From Nitrosomonas sp. Nm51 (GTDB taxonomy: Bacteria > Pseudomonadota > Gammaproteobacteria > Burkholderiales > Nitrosomonadaceae), in contig NZ_FOGH01000024.1 of the NCBI RefSeq assembly GCF_900111165.1, positions 1 through 38,058 of the forward strand: a DNA stretch of 38,058 nucleotides. The letters are read 5' to 3'. Below, piece by piece: positions 19,268 through 28,003 of this stretch. The notes below the pieces were generated by a model. The model was not told where the DNA came from. It searched no databases and saw nothing but the letters and a program-made list of their open reading frames with translations. The first letter of the stretch is position 1. The number at the start of each line of letters is the position of its first letter. A program made the translations under genes and the position numbers.

Positions 19268-19840
19268 CTTATAAACATATGCATTTCTTTCAAGCAGTGC
19301 TTATGCCATATCTGAAGCGCATACTCTGTAGCAGAGGAGCAAGGCCAAAATAACTTGAACACTTTATCCTGTATCGGGCATTTTACGAGGGAGTACTTAG
19401 GCCATATTGTTCAAGTTATTTTGGCCTGCATCCAGAACGAGCTTTCAATCATTCGCCATGATGACATTATCAACGCGCAATCGCGGTAGCACTATCACAG
19501 CAGATTGCACGGCAGCATCCCGACGCTCTCCATATTTAACGTTATCTGCGATAAACGCGCACCATTACCGTTTACAGATGGCCCTCCAGCCGCCATATGC
19601 ACTTGATCTGAACTGATAGAACGGATATTGGCGGTTCTTCGAGAAAAAAACCTATATGGCAGGTACCATGAAGCTATTGACCGGTAATTTTCAGATTATC
19701 GGTTGCGCTTGACTGCCGAAACTTGAAGTGTGGTGAGTATATGCGCATCCCGGGTCCCCCTTTTCTTCGACTCGCTATTGGAGTTAATCTTCCAGTCTGC
19801 CACATCGATGCCGGTTTAGGGAAGAGTCCATCCCATTGGG
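19268..19840. other. 573-bp gap without a recognisable gene
   Basis: The gap between epsB and the end of rplI (minus strand) holds the 20-bp inverted repeat described separately. The remainder (19430-19840) has only short open frames without recognisable similarity. I see no clear terminator hairpin with a T-run for either flanking transcript. Confidence 0.5.
19342..19427. repeat. Perfect 20-bp inverted repeat flanking 46 bp
   Basis: Left arm AGGCCAAAATAACTTGAACA (19342-19361) and its exact complement at 19408-19427 bracket 46 bases. Pairing ends sharply at both sides. It lies 75 bp after epsB. A very small MITE-like element or a bidirectional terminator-like structure are both possible; no T-run and no target duplication were noticed. 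Confidence 0.6.
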
Positions 19841-20296
19841 TTAGATCGCCGTTTCGCCCAACACAGAAACGGTAACCTGTGCTGAAATATCCCCGTGCAA
19901 CACTACTTTGATCGAATAATCACCAACCTGTTTTAATTGGCCGTGCGGCATGCGTATCATTGATTTGTCGATAACAAATCCCTGTTCATTCAAAGCCTCG
20001 GCGATATTGGCATTTGTAACGGAACCAAACAGCTTACCATCGTTGCTGGTTTTTTGTGTGATTTGCAGCATCAAACCTTCCAGTCTATCGGCAATTGCCT
20101 TTGCCGCCGCCTGAACATCAGCCTGCTTTTGTTCCAGTTCTGCGCGCCGCGTTTCAAATTCTGCAATGGTCTGTTCTGTAGCACGTTGTGCTTTTCCTTG
20201 CGGGACCAGATAATTTCTCGCGTAACCGCTTTTTACATTGACAACGTCACCCAACCGCCCCAGCTTGGCTATAGTCTCCATCAAAATAATCTGCAT
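19841..20296 (-). CDS. rplI: 50S ribosomal protein L9
   Basis: L9 binds 23S rRNA near the L1 stalk base. The 151-residue product opens with [30 protein letters not shown] split over two family blocks (1-30), the N-terminal rRNA-binding domain. A long central helix (about 45-75) and the C-terminal domain ending [11 protein letters not shown] follow. It is the last gene of the rpsF-priB-rpsR-rplI operon, 11 bp after rpsR, the standard order in beta- and gammaproteobacteria. Confidence 0.97.
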   Translation of the reverse strand: MQIILMETIAKLGRLGDVVNVKSGYARNYLVPQGKAQRATEQTIAEFETRRAELEQKQADVQAAAKAIADRLEGLMLQITQKTSNDGKLFGSVTNANIAEALNEQGFVIDKSMIRMPHGQLKQVGDYSIKVVLHGDISAQVTVSVLGETAI

Positions 20297-20307
20297 GTTT
20301 TTACTCC

Positions 20308-20589
20308 TCAGTGACGGTCCGTATAGGGTAATAGCGCTAGAAAGCGCGCCCGTTCTATCGCTGTGCCGAGCTGTCTTTGATAGAACGCCCGCGTACCCGT
20401 AATACGCGCCGGAATGATTTTACCGTTTTCACCGATAAAATCCTTTAAAACGTCAATATCTTTATAATCGATTGTTTTCACACCTTCAACGGTAAAGCGG
20501 CAAAACTTCTTGCGCTTGAACAGAGGGCGGTTGGCTCTCCTTTCCTTTTCTTTATCTTTACCATCATTTCGCCTGTGTATACGTGACAT
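20308..20589 (-). CDS. rpsR: 30S ribosomal protein S18
   Basis: S18 pairs with S6 on the small-subunit platform. The start at 20589 ([18 protein letters not shown]) is preferred over the ATG six codons upstream, because AGGAAA lies 5-6 bases before it. The product is 93 residues. The family core [21 protein letters not shown] is followed by [31 protein letters not shown]. The lysine- and arginine-rich N-terminal 25 residues are longer than in E. coli S18. It lies between priB and rplI. Confidence 0.96.
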   Translation of the reverse strand: MSRIHRRNDGKDKEKERRANRPLFKRKKFCRFTVEGVKTIDYKDIDVLKDFIGENGKIIPARITGTRAFYQRQLGTAIERARFLALLPYTDRH

Positions 20590-20607
20590 ATGCTTTCCTG
20601 TTTCCAA

Positions 20608-20904
20608 TTAAATTTTAACGATGTGTTCTACATGCAATACCAGCTGTTGACTGGTGTGGCTTTTTCTGTTGAGAAACCCGGTTATCCTGACACTGCCGGC
20701 TGTGTTCATTTCAGCAATCGTTTTTGCCGCATCACCCAGCGCTACAGTGTGCAATTCACACTGTATTTGCCGTGAAATATGTGCTTCCTTCTGACGCGAC
20801 CGATGCTTTACAACAAAATCGATCACGGGTGTGCCGGCCGGTGTATAGCGTAATGCGCCCATCCGGATAATTTCACCACAGATAACCGTCCGGTTGCATT
20901 CCAC
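20608..20904 (-). CDS. priB: Primosomal replication protein N (PriB)
   Basis: PriB is a small OB-fold single-strand DNA-binding protein that helps PriA restart stalled replication forks. The 98-residue product starts MECNRTVICGEIIRMGALRYTPAGTP (1-26 in blocks) and has the SSB-like pattern VIDFVVKHRS and VRITGFLNRKSHTSQQLVLHV. Its position between rpsF and rpsR is the conserved location in beta- and gammaproteobacteria. It ends 18 bp before the rpsR start and begins 12 bp after the rpsF stop. Confidence 0.93.
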   Translation of the reverse strand: MECNRTVICGEIIRMGALRYTPAGTPVIDFVVKHRSRQKEAHISRQIQCELHTVALGDAAKTIAEMNTAGSVRITGFLNRKSHTSQQLVLHVEHIVKI

Positions 20905-20916
20905 TTGATTATTTAT

Positions 20917-21393
20917 TTACTGTACCGTATCCGCCGCCTTGGATTCTTCAGTATCTTCTGATCCACCGCTATCCCTGGCCTCACTGGACGGTCCAGCACT
21001 GTCGGGTGCTCTGCCTGCTTTGTCCGTTTTTTCTTTTTCACCAACCGGTGGCGGTACTGCGTCATCCTTCTCTTTTTGTTGCATCATAGGCGAAGGTTGC
21101 GTAACCGGCCCATTCATTCTGATCGTTAAATGACGTAAAATGGCATCGCTGAATTTAAATGCATAATCGAGTTCATTCAGTGTTTCCTGATCGCATTCGA
21201 TATTCATTAAAACGTAGTGCGCCTTGTGCACTTTCTGAATCAGATAAGCAAGCTGACGCCTGCCCCAATCTTCCAGACGGTGTACTTTGCCGTTTTTAGC
21301 TGCAACTATGCCGCGGTAACGTTCTATCATTGCCGACACTTGCTCGCTCTGATCGGGATGCACTATAAATATGATTTCATAATGTCGCATCAT
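20917..21393 (-). CDS. rpsF: 30S ribosomal protein S6
   Basis: S6 binds 16S rRNA together with S18. The product begins [19 protein letters not shown] and contains [25 protein letters not shown] (39-64 in part) and [16 protein letters not shown], the complete S6 core. At 158 residues it is longer than E. coli S6: the last 60 or so residues are an acidic, Pro/Ser/Glu-rich tail that looks disordered. Two adjacent ATGs start the gene; the second (21390) is equally possible. It is the first gene of the operon, and the 346-bp gap to trpG presumably holds both promoters. Confidence 0.96.
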   Translation of the reverse strand: MMRHYEIIFIVHPDQSEQVSAMIERYRGIVAAKNGKVHRLEDWGRRQLAYLIQKVHKAHYVLMNIECDQETLNELDYAFKFSDAILRHLTIRMNGPVTQPSPMMQQKEKDDAVPPPVGEKEKTDKAGRAPDSAGPSSEARDSGGSEDTEESKAADTVQ

Positions 21394-21739
21394 TATTGTT
21401 CACAATTCCTTTTGGGTAAAGCCTTCCATAAATATATGGTAAGACAAGGGGTTAAAAAGGCTGGATTTTACTGAATTTCAGCGATAACATCAAATAAACT
21501 TGACTGCTTGCTGGTAACAAACATTCAACTGAGAATTTCGAAACAGGTATTCGATAACGACACGATGCCGGGTCTCGGCTATCCATTCAAATATTTTTCC
21601 CCGCAATCAAAGTATCAGCGCCCAAATTACTGCATGAACTGTTAAAATTCCTTATTTTGACTGCAATAGAATCCGGACAGTTTTGTTGCAGCGCTACAAA
21701 CAAATTGCTGCCAAACAGCAATCATACAGCAATTATTAT
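21394..21739. other. Divergent promoter region between rpsF and trpG
   Basis: No gene is seen in these 346 bp between the divergent rpsF and trpG starts. Promoters for both operons must lie here. I did not find a clear -35/-10 pair, a trp leader peptide or an attenuator hairpin. Confidence 0.4.
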
Positions 21740-22312
21740 ATGTTATTGATGATCGATAATTACGATTCCTTTACCTATAACCTGGTGCAATATTTCGCTG
21801 AACTTGGTGAAGATGTCGTGGTGCACCGCAATGATGAAATCGATTTGGACAAGATCACACGGCTGGTCCCGGAGAGAATTGTGATTTCTCCCGGCCCCTG
21901 CACACCCAATGAAGCAGGCATATCCCTGTCAGTGATCAGGCATTTTAGTGGAAAATTACCGGTTCTCGGTGTTTGTCTCGGTCATCAAAGTATAGGACAG
22001 GCGTTCGGCGGCAAAATCATTCACGCCAAGCAGCTGATGCACGGCAAGACATCGCAGATCTTTCATCATGATAAGGGCGTATTTCACGGCCTGCCTAACC
22101 CGTTCATCGCAACGCGTTATCATTCCCTGGTCATCGAACGCGCCACATTGCCCGGGTGTCTGGAGATCACAGCCTGGACAGAAGACGACGAAATCATGGG
22201 CGTCAGACACAAAACACTGGATGTCGAAGGCATACAGTTCCATCCGGAATCGATTCTTAGCGAATACGGTCATTTCATGCTGAAAAATTTTTTAACGCAA
22301 ACGCAACACTGA
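21740..22312 (+). CDS. trpG: Anthranilate synthase component II (glutamine amidotransferase)
   Basis: TrpG supplies ammonia to TrpE for making anthranilate from chorismate. The start at 21740 gives [15 protein letters not shown], the normal opening; the open frame extends 19 codons upstream but those residues do not fit the family. The 190-residue product has the oxyanion motif [12 protein letters not shown] (49-60), nucleophile Cys79 in GVCLGHQ and the His/Glu pair in IQFHPES. The start lacks a strong Shine-Dalgarno. No trpE is adjacent, so the large subunit must be encoded elsewhere; a shared role with PabA is possible. trpD begins 11 bp downstream. Confidence 0.94.
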   Translation: MLLMIDNYDSFTYNLVQYFAELGEDVVVHRNDEIDLDKITRLVPERIVISPGPCTPNEAGISLSVIRHFSGKLPVLGVCLGHQSIGQAFGGKIIHAKQLMHGKTSQIFHHDKGVFHGLPNPFIATRYHSLVIERATLPGCLEITAWTEDDEIMGVRHKTLDVEGIQFHPESILSEYGHFMLKNFLTQTQH

Positions 22313-22323
22313 CAAACAATAGT

Positions 22324-23349
22324 ATGAATCCTCAGGAAGCTTTGCATCGCATCATCAATCATCAGGAAATTCAGCATGACGACATGCTGTCACTCATGCG
22401 CAAGATCATGCAGGGAGCAGTCTCACCAGCGCTGATTTCAGCCATAATCACCGGTCTGCGCGTCAAACAGGAAACGGTTGGTGAAATCACCGCCGCTGCC
22501 AAAGTCATGCGCGAGTTTGCAACACCCGTCAACGTCGCCGGCACCCGGCATTTAATCGATACCTGCGGCACCGGCGGGGATGCAGCGCATACCTTCAACA
22601 TCTCCACTGCGGCGGCTTTTGTCAGCGCGGCTGCAGGCGTTCAGGTGGCCAAACATGGCGGGCGCTCTGTTTCCAGCAAATCAGGCAGCGCCGATGTGCT
22701 TGAAGCGCTGGGAATTAATTTAAACCAGCCACCCGGACAGGTTGCCGACAGCATCAGCAAAATAGGCGTTGGCTTCATGTTCGCGCCCAATTATCACAGC
22801 GCCATGAAGCATGCTGCGCCGGTACGGCGGGAACTCGGCATTAAAACCATTTTCAATATCCTTGGCCCGCTGACCAATCCCGCTGGCGCGAAAAACCAAG
22901 TGCTCGGCGTATTTGACGCCAGATTGGTGCCTGTTCTGGCGCATGTACTGCAACAGCTAGGCAGCACACATGTAATGGTTGTCAACGGCGCAGACGGCCT
23001 GGATGAAATTACGATCAGCGGTGAAACCCGTGTCGGCGAACTCAAGCAGGACAGCGTCACTGAGTACACTGTCCGGCCTGAAGATTTCGGCCTGCAATCG
23101 GCGTCCATCACTTCGATACAAGTCAACAACAGTAACCAGGCGAAGGCAATGCTGCTCTCTGTGCTGGAAAATAAAAAAGGTCCGGCGCGGGATATTGTCT
23201 TACTAAACGCCGGGGCGGCCATTTATGTATCGGGCGTCGCAGATTCACTTGCACAAGGTATTCGTTCGGCGCAGCGCGCAATTGAAAGCGGCGCGGCGTT
23301 ACAGAAGCTGCATGAACTGGTGGCATTTTCCAACCAGCGTTTGACTTGA
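22324..23349 (+). CDS. trpD: Anthranilate phosphoribosyltransferase
   Basis: TrpD joins anthranilate to phosphoribosyl pyrophosphate, the second step of the tryptophan branch. The 341-residue protein is full length. The PRPP-binding motif [17 protein letters not shown] lies at 79-95, the [21 protein letters not shown] segment at 110-130, and [16 protein letters not shown] follows. It lies between trpG (11-bp gap) and trpC (19-bp gap) on the same strand, so all three are likely one transcript. Confidence 0.97.
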   Translation: MNPQEALHRIINHQEIQHDDMLSLMRKIMQGAVSPALISAIITGLRVKQETVGEITAAAKVMREFATPVNVAGTRHLIDTCGTGGDAAHTFNISTAAAFVSAAAGVQVAKHGGRSVSSKSGSADVLEALGINLNQPPGQVADSISKIGVGFMFAPNYHSAMKHAAPVRRELGIKTIFNILGPLTNPAGAKNQVLGVFDARLVPVLAHVLQQLGSTHVMVVNGADGLDEITISGETRVGELKQDSVTEYTVRPEDFGLQSASITSIQVNNSNQAKAMLLSVLENKKGPARDIVLLNAGAAIYVSGVADSLAQGIRSAQRAIESGAALQKLHELVAFSNQRLT

Positions 23350-23368
23350 GCTTAACTAAAGAAATTTT

Positions 23369-24238
23369 ATGTCAGATATTCTCAAAAAAATCCTTGCCAC
23401 CAAGGTGCAGGAAATCGCTGCGGCCAAAGCCCGGGCACCCTGGCGCGAAATGCTGGCAGCGGCCAAGTCCGCTGAACCCGCGCGTAGCTTTACCGCGGCT
23501 ATTCAAAACAAAATAACCACCGGCCAATCCGCTGTGATTGCCGAAATAAAGCAGGCCAGTCCGAGCAAAGGCGTATTGCGCGGCCCCAAATCGTCACATG
23601 CACCGCATTTGCGCTTTAATCCTGCCGAAATCGCGGCGTCTTACGAAAAACACGGTGCAGCCTGTCTGTCCGTGCTAACGGACAGACAGTATTTTATGGG
23701 CGAACCCGAATACCTGCGGCAGGCACGCGCCGCCTGTCAATTGCCGGTACTACGCAAGGACTTCATACTTGAAGAATATCAGATTGCAGAAGCGCGCGTC
23801 ATGGGTGCAGACTGTATTCTGCTTATTGCCGCAGCATTTATCATAGGCAGTGATTCCGACATTGAGAAGCTGGACAGTCTCGACCGGAACGCACTCAGCC
23901 GGATGTCCAGGTTGACTGCGCTGGCGCATGAACTGGGCATGTCGGTCCTCGTCGAGGTGCATAATACTGAAGAACTATCACTTGCACTTCAACTCAAGAC
24001 CCCGCTTCTCGGCATCAACAACCGTAACCTGCGTACGTTTGAAACCCGTCTAGATACAACGCTGCAGTTACTGTATCAGATTCCGGATGACCGTATTATC
24101 GTTACCGAAAGCGGTATTCATACACCGGAAGATGTAACATTAATGCGTCAGCACAATGTCAATGCATTTCTGGTCGGCGAAGCATTTATGCGCGCGGATG
24201 ATCCGGGCATTGAACTGGCAAGTTTGTTTTATGGTTAG
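23369..24238 (+). CDS. trpC: Indole-3-glycerol phosphate synthase
   Basis: TrpC closes the indole ring of the tryptophan precursor. The TIM-barrel motifs are present: [13 protein letters not shown] (58-70, with Lys61), [15 protein letters not shown] (125-139, Lys130), [17 protein letters not shown] (215-224) and [12 protein letters not shown] (245-256). At 289 residues it is about 20-30 longer than usual. The excess lies in two places: about 73-82 ([10 protein letters not shown]), right after the SPSKG motif, and about 158-176, between the ILLIAAA strand and the helix ending ALAHELGM. Both fall in loops, so activity is probably kept. It is the monofunctional form, not fused to TrpF. Confidence 0.95.
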   Translation: MSDILKKILATKVQEIAAAKARAPWREMLAAAKSAEPARSFTAAIQNKITTGQSAVIAEIKQASPSKGVLRGPKSSHAPHLRFNPAEIAASYEKHGAACLSVLTDRQYFMGEPEYLRQARAACQLPVLRKDFILEEYQIAEARVMGADCILLIAAAFIIGSDSDIEKLDSLDRNALSRMSRLTALAHELGMSVLVEVHNTEELSLALQLKTPLLGINNRNLRTFETRLDTTLQLLYQIPDDRIIVTESGIHTPEDVTLMRQHNVNAFLVGEAFMRADDPGIELASLFYG

Positions 24239-24492
24239 GAGTCGTTCATAACTAACTGTCACACCTATTTATTCGCGGCTCCTTAACGCTTAATAATGTT
24301 TAACGGCCAGCCACACCTCGCTGCGCTACCTTACAGACTTCAGGGTGCTTCTAAAAATCCATATTTTACGAACATCCGCTTTACGGATACTGTCAACAAA
24401 TAGAATTGAAGCTCAGCAGGCTGTTAACTTCCTGTTTATCCATGAATCTGACAAGCGCACTGCACCCGGCAGCAGTATATGGATAGCAAATA

Positions 24493-24819
24493 TCAGGCAG
24501 GCATTAAAAGTTTGAGTCCAACAATTCCTGTTACGATAAGTCCAAGACAAAACAACCGTGCATAATCTGTTGATTCTCCAAACACAATCATGCCATATAT
24601 TGCCGTGCCAACTATACCCACGCCAACCCAAACTGCATAGGCAGTTCCCACAGGCAATGACTTCATCGCAATACCGAGTAAACTGATGCTGATTAATATT
24701 GCAAACAATGTCCAGACCGACGGCCATAGACGAGTAAAACCCTCGGTATATTTAAGCCCTATTGCCCACCCGATTTCAAATAATCCTGCAACAATAAGAA
24801 TAAGCCATTTAGAAGACAT
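24493..24819 (-). CDS. sugE: Guanidinium exporter, SugE/Gdx (small multidrug resistance family)
   Basis: This 108-residue protein has the four TM helices and size of the small multidrug resistance family. Glu15 in [18 protein letters not shown] is the conserved proton/substrate-coupling residue. The segment [19 protein letters not shown] marks the SugE/Gdx branch, which exports guanidinium ion as an antiparallel dimer in the inner membrane. The call is strongly supported by the guanidine-II riboswitch just upstream (24839-24879). GGAGAGG ends about 4 bases before the ATG at 24819. Neighbouring genes are unrelated, so it is probably a single-gene unit. Confidence 0.93.
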   Translation of the reverse strand: MSSKWLILIVAGLFEIGWAIGLKYTEGFTRLWPSVWTLFAILISISLLGIAMKSLPVGTAYAVWVGVGIVGTAIYGMIVFGESTDYARLFCLGLIVTGIVGLKLLMPA

Positions 24820-24838
24820 AGAAACCTCTCCAGTATGT

Positions 24839-24879
24839 TGGGTCGTCCCAGTTGAAATAGAGAGGTAAGGCCGTCCTCA
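24839..24879 (-). promoter_or_regulatory. Guanidine-II (mini-ykkC) riboswitch upstream of sugE
   Basis: Read on the minus strand there are two small hairpins with ACGR loops, the signature of this class. The first is TGAGG-ACGG-CCTTA (24879-24866); the second is TGGG-ACGA-CCCA (24850-24839). A 15-base linker separates them. The linker contains ACCTCTC (complement of 24860-24866), a perfect 7-base match to the ribosome binding site GAGAGGT (complement of 24824-24830) of sugE. The expected mechanism is that guanidinium binding stabilises the two hairpins and their loop-loop contact, freeing the ribosome binding site. The motif is directly visible; the mechanism follows from what is known of the class. 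Confidence 0.9.
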
Positions 24880-25009
24880 CTTCTACAGACATTAAAAAAT
24901 CCCGCAATTTGTTTTTTATCTGATGTTTTTACTATAGGATTCAGCAACAACAAGATTTTTGGACGTTACAGCTAAAACCATGTTCATTAGGCCGTTTTGT
25001 TCATCACCG

Positions 25010-25777
25010 TTACCGCAGAAAAAATGCTATGGACATTAAACAGCCGACAAGTACGATAAAGCAGCGTATATTCTCTTGGGATAAACGGTATGCGAATGCT
25101 GCACCAAAGTAGCCGCCAGCAATTGCCGCTATACACATCAGTATAAGATAGCTCCATATAATTGTGCCTCCTAAAGCGTAAACAACAACCGCAATCGTGG
25201 TTAGTAATGCTGAGATAATGTTTTTTATCCCATTCATACTGTGTAAACTGGTTTGACCCATCAAGCCCAGGACTGCCAGCAATATTATTCCTAGCCCGCC
25301 GTTGAAATATCCACCGTATATACAAACAGCAAACAACGCCGACCATGTTGTTACAATTCTTTTTTTGGAAAAATTGAGATTATCCTCTGGTTTTTTTATA
25401 ATGGCAGTGTTTCTTCGTAGAAGCCAAGGTCCAAATATAAAAGCAATTGTAGCAAACAAAATTAACCACGGAATTAGCGCAAAAAACAATTGTTCATTTG
25501 TCAGTAACAGGATCGTAGCGCCCGCGATGCCGCCGAAGATCGCTATCCATATTATGGATATAAGATTTAAGCCAGCAGGGTAATTGATATCATGCCTGAA
25601 TCGCCAAGCGCTTGCCATGTAACCAGGGAGAAGCGCTGCTGTGCCTGTGGTGTTGGCTGAAACGGGAGAAACACCTATAAAAATCAAAGCAGGCAATGTA
25701 ACAAAACTGCCACCGCCTGCGACTGCATTTAATACTCCACCGAGGAATCCAGCCAGGCTAACTATAACCCATTCCAT
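25010..25777 (-). CDS. TauE/SafE family membrane transporter
   Basis: The 255-residue protein has about eight hydrophobic helices and the TauE/SafE (DUF81) opening LAGFLGGVLNAVAGGGSFVTLPAL, with the Gly-rich motif at 11-26. A second half repeats the pattern (YGGYFNGGLGIILLAVLG, about 156-173), as expected from internal duplication. The family exports organic or inorganic sulfur anions such as sulfite or sulfoacetate in some bacteria; the substrate here is unknown. It stands alone, between sugE (minus) and a divergent DUF4126 gene. Confidence 0.88.
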   Translation of the reverse strand: MEWVIVSLAGFLGGVLNAVAGGGSFVTLPALIFIGVSPVSANTTGTAALLPGYMASAWRFRHDINYPAGLNLISIIWIAIFGGIAGATILLLTNEQLFFALIPWLILFATIAFIFGPWLLRRNTAIIKKPEDNLNFSKKRIVTTWSALFAVCIYGGYFNGGLGIILLAVLGLMGQTSLHSMNGIKNIISALLTTIAVVVYALGGTIIWSYLILMCIAAIAGGYFGAAFAYRLSQENIRCFIVLVGCLMSIAFFLR

Positions 25778-25939
25778 TTCTATAAGCTCCTGCAGTTAGG
25801 GCTATGCATTAATATTTTTTTGAATTTTGCAAGCCTTTATCTTACGTCCATTAGAAAATGTCGTCATGTGTTATGTGCAATTCTGTTTGTTTTCCGGACA
25901 AAGGAATCAATTTTTTTGCCTGACTGATGACAGCAACTT

Positions 25940-26566
25940 ATGGAAAATTATGATGCGTTATTGGCAACGCTGGCGTTGCTGACGGGAACCGCATGGGCCA
26001 GTGGCATTAATTTATATGCTGTCTTACTGGTATTAGGTCTCGGCGGGTCAACGGGATATATTGACTTGCCCGCCGAATTATCAGTGCTTGAAGATCCTTT
26101 GACTATTGTTGCTGCCGGGATCGTGTATTTTATCGAGTTTGCCGCTGACAAGATTCCCGGTATAGATTCTGTTTGGGATGTCATTCACACCTTTGTCCGG
26201 ATACCGGCCGGCGCTATACTGGCTGCTGGCGCAGCCGGCGATGTCTCGCCTGTTTTGGAAATAGCCGCCGGCTTACTGGGCGGGAGCATCGCCGCAACAA
26301 GTCATACAGCCAAGGCAAGTACGCGTCTGATGATCAATACCTCGCCCGAGCCGGCTTCCAACTGGACGGCCTCTATTTCCGAAGATCTTCTGGTAGTGGG
26401 CGGTTTATGGATAGCGCTTAATTATCCTGCGGTATTTCTTATTTTGTTCTTTGCTTTCGTAGTACTATTAATCTGGCTGCTGCCGAAGTTGTGGAATATG
26501 ATCAAACTCTTTTTCGCAAAAACAACGAATTTTCTTGGAATCGAAAAAAACAACCCAAAAGCATAG
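25940..26566 (+). CDS. DUF4126 family membrane protein
   Basis: This 208-residue membrane protein begins with TLALLTGTAWASGINLYAVLLVLGL, the characteristic DUF4126 start. FIEFAADKIPGIDSVWDVIHTFVRIPAGAIL (about 64-95, in blocks) and a Gly/Ala-rich helix region with THTAKASTRL-like residues follow. It has four or five TM segments and a short basic tail. The domain is widespread but uncharacterised; no function is proposed. It is divergent from the TauE/SafE gene by 162 bp and is followed after 136 bp by another membrane protein on the same strand. Confidence 0.82.
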   Translation: MENYDALLATLALLTGTAWASGINLYAVLLVLGLGGSTGYIDLPAELSVLEDPLTIVAAGIVYFIEFAADKIPGIDSVWDVIHTFVRIPAGAILAAGAAGDVSPVLEIAAGLLGGSIAATSHTAKASTRLMINTSPEPASNWTASISEDLLVVGGLWIALNYPAVFLILFFAFVVLLIWLLPKLWNMIKLFFAKTTNFLGIEKNNPKA

Positions 26567-26702
26567 TTACTTCGGACAGAAGAACATCCGCAAAAACACA
26601 TGATGACTTTACTATGTCATTCCAAAGTGCAGTTTCAGGTTTGATTCAATTGAAGGGACGGGTTAATTATAGTTTACAAGTTCAGAACAAATTAATACTG
26701 AA

Positions 26703-27449
26703 ATGAATATTCCTTTAGAATACTGGCTGCACCACGCCCTGTTTTATTCATTGCTTTGTCTGATCAATTATGTGAATGGTCAGTTGGTCATCCACCGCAA
26801 TCTGAAAGTCAATTACACACGAAAAATTAATCACTTCGCGTTTTTCTTCTTGCCGGTCTTGCTGTTATCTGTTATTGAATATCCTTATAGCGCCGCTACG
26901 TTTCTCATGGACATCGTGTTTGCATTGACTTATCTGACTTTGTTTATTGCACCCATCCGCCGCAGAATCAAACCGGTTTTGGTAATGTTTCGTTCGATTG
27001 ACAGGCCTGAAGACCGGCCACTGACACTAACCTGGCTTTATACCCAGTTTATTGCCAGCTATTTAGTGCTGATCCCTCTGCTTGCTTACTTCGAAAACCG
27101 GGACATGCTGCCGTGGATCATGATTATCATTCTGGCCAACGGTATTGGCGACGGCCTAGCCGAACCGGTCGGTATACGCTTTGGCAAGCGGTCATACGTC
27201 ACTAGCGCACTGTTTACTCAGAAAAAGTATGTACGTACTTATCTGGGCAGCGCCTGCGTATACCTCACAACATTGATCGCTGTCCTTCTTTTTCAGCATC
27301 ATTTCACTACAGTGCAGCTGATCATCGCATTGATCGCGTTACCGCTGCTAATTACCCTGGCTGAAGCACTCTCGCCGCATACCTGGGACAGTCCTTTTAT
27401 TTACGGGACAGGCGGACTGGCATTTATTGGCATCAGTTTTTTAGGATGA
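26703..27449 (+). CDS. Polyprenol (dolichol/phytol) kinase-like integral membrane protein
   Basis: The 248-residue protein has about seven TM helices. The segment NGIGDGLAEPVGIRFGK (146-162), followed by KKYVRTYLGSACVYL (174-188) and AEALSPHTWDSPFIYG near the C-terminus, matches the conserved core of the CTP-dependent dolichol/phytol kinase and CDP-diglyceride synthase superfamily. In that core, GDxxAxxxGxxFGK is the catalytic and nucleotide region. KINHF (41-45) fits the Arg/Lys-His motif of the first conserved block. A role in phosphorylating an isoprenoid alcohol is plausible but inferred; family assignment is from motifs only. Confidence 0.65.
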   Translation: MNIPLEYWLHHALFYSLLCLINYVNGQLVIHRNLKVNYTRKINHFAFFFLPVLLLSVIEYPYSAATFLMDIVFALTYLTLFIAPIRRRIKPVLVMFRSIDRPEDRPLTLTWLYTQFIASYLVLIPLLAYFENRDMLPWIMIIILANGIGDGLAEPVGIRFGKRSYVTSALFTQKKYVRTYLGSACVYLTTLIAVLLFQHHFTTVQLIIALIALPLLITLAEALSPHTWDSPFIYGTGGLAFIGISFLG

Positions 27450-27604
27450 TGAAAAAAGATTTCATCTTTAAAAAACAACGTCTTTCAATTGAGCCGCCTA
27501 CTGCGGTTTATTTCAAGGACATTCTCTCGCTTAACCAATTCAACGCAAACCTAAACCGTCAACCTGTGTCTATTTAAGCCGAACAAATAGTGATTCCGAC
27601 AACA

Positions 27605-27873
27605 TCAACGCCTGGATACTGTTTGAATGCTAATTAAGCGATATCCCTCAAAAGTCAGTACACGCGGAAAACTTGCGGCACCCGAGTCGTACTACCATTC
27701 CTCCGTGCGGCGCTCAATAGCACTCGATATCAATTCAATATAATCCAGTTCATCCCTTAAGACGTCAAACTTGGTATTGCCCAGCACGATAAGATTCGAG
27801 CCGCAGCGCATCGGCTCACTCGCTTGCACCGGCAATACCATCGGCAATATCCATACTGCAAACACTTTTTCAT
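27605..27873 (-). pseudogene. DUF2845 gene broken by frameshift and an in-frame stop
   Basis: The intact form would be a small exported DUF2845 protein. ATG at 27873 gives MKK, after which the homologous frame shifts to VFAVWILPMVLPVQASEP (a signal peptide) and MRCGSNLIVLGNTKFDVL. The usual CGEP after this segment is absent: RDELDYIEL reads as a two-residue deletion. After ERRTEEW a TAG at 27694-27692 interrupts the frame. Past it the same frame continues YDSGAASFPRVLTFEGYRLI, typical of the family C-terminus, to TGA at 27607-27605. Three separate lesions argue for a true pseudogene rather than a sequencing error. Confidence 0.75.
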
Positions 27874-28003
27874 GTAAGTTTTCGCCTTTATCTGTAAACT
27901 TGTTGTATAGTCTGCTTCGCAAAATACGCCTGACGGCGATTTTTGCAAATCTGAGAAACGTTTTGGGTTTAATGTACCGCACATACTGATTGCCTGATTA
28001 ATT

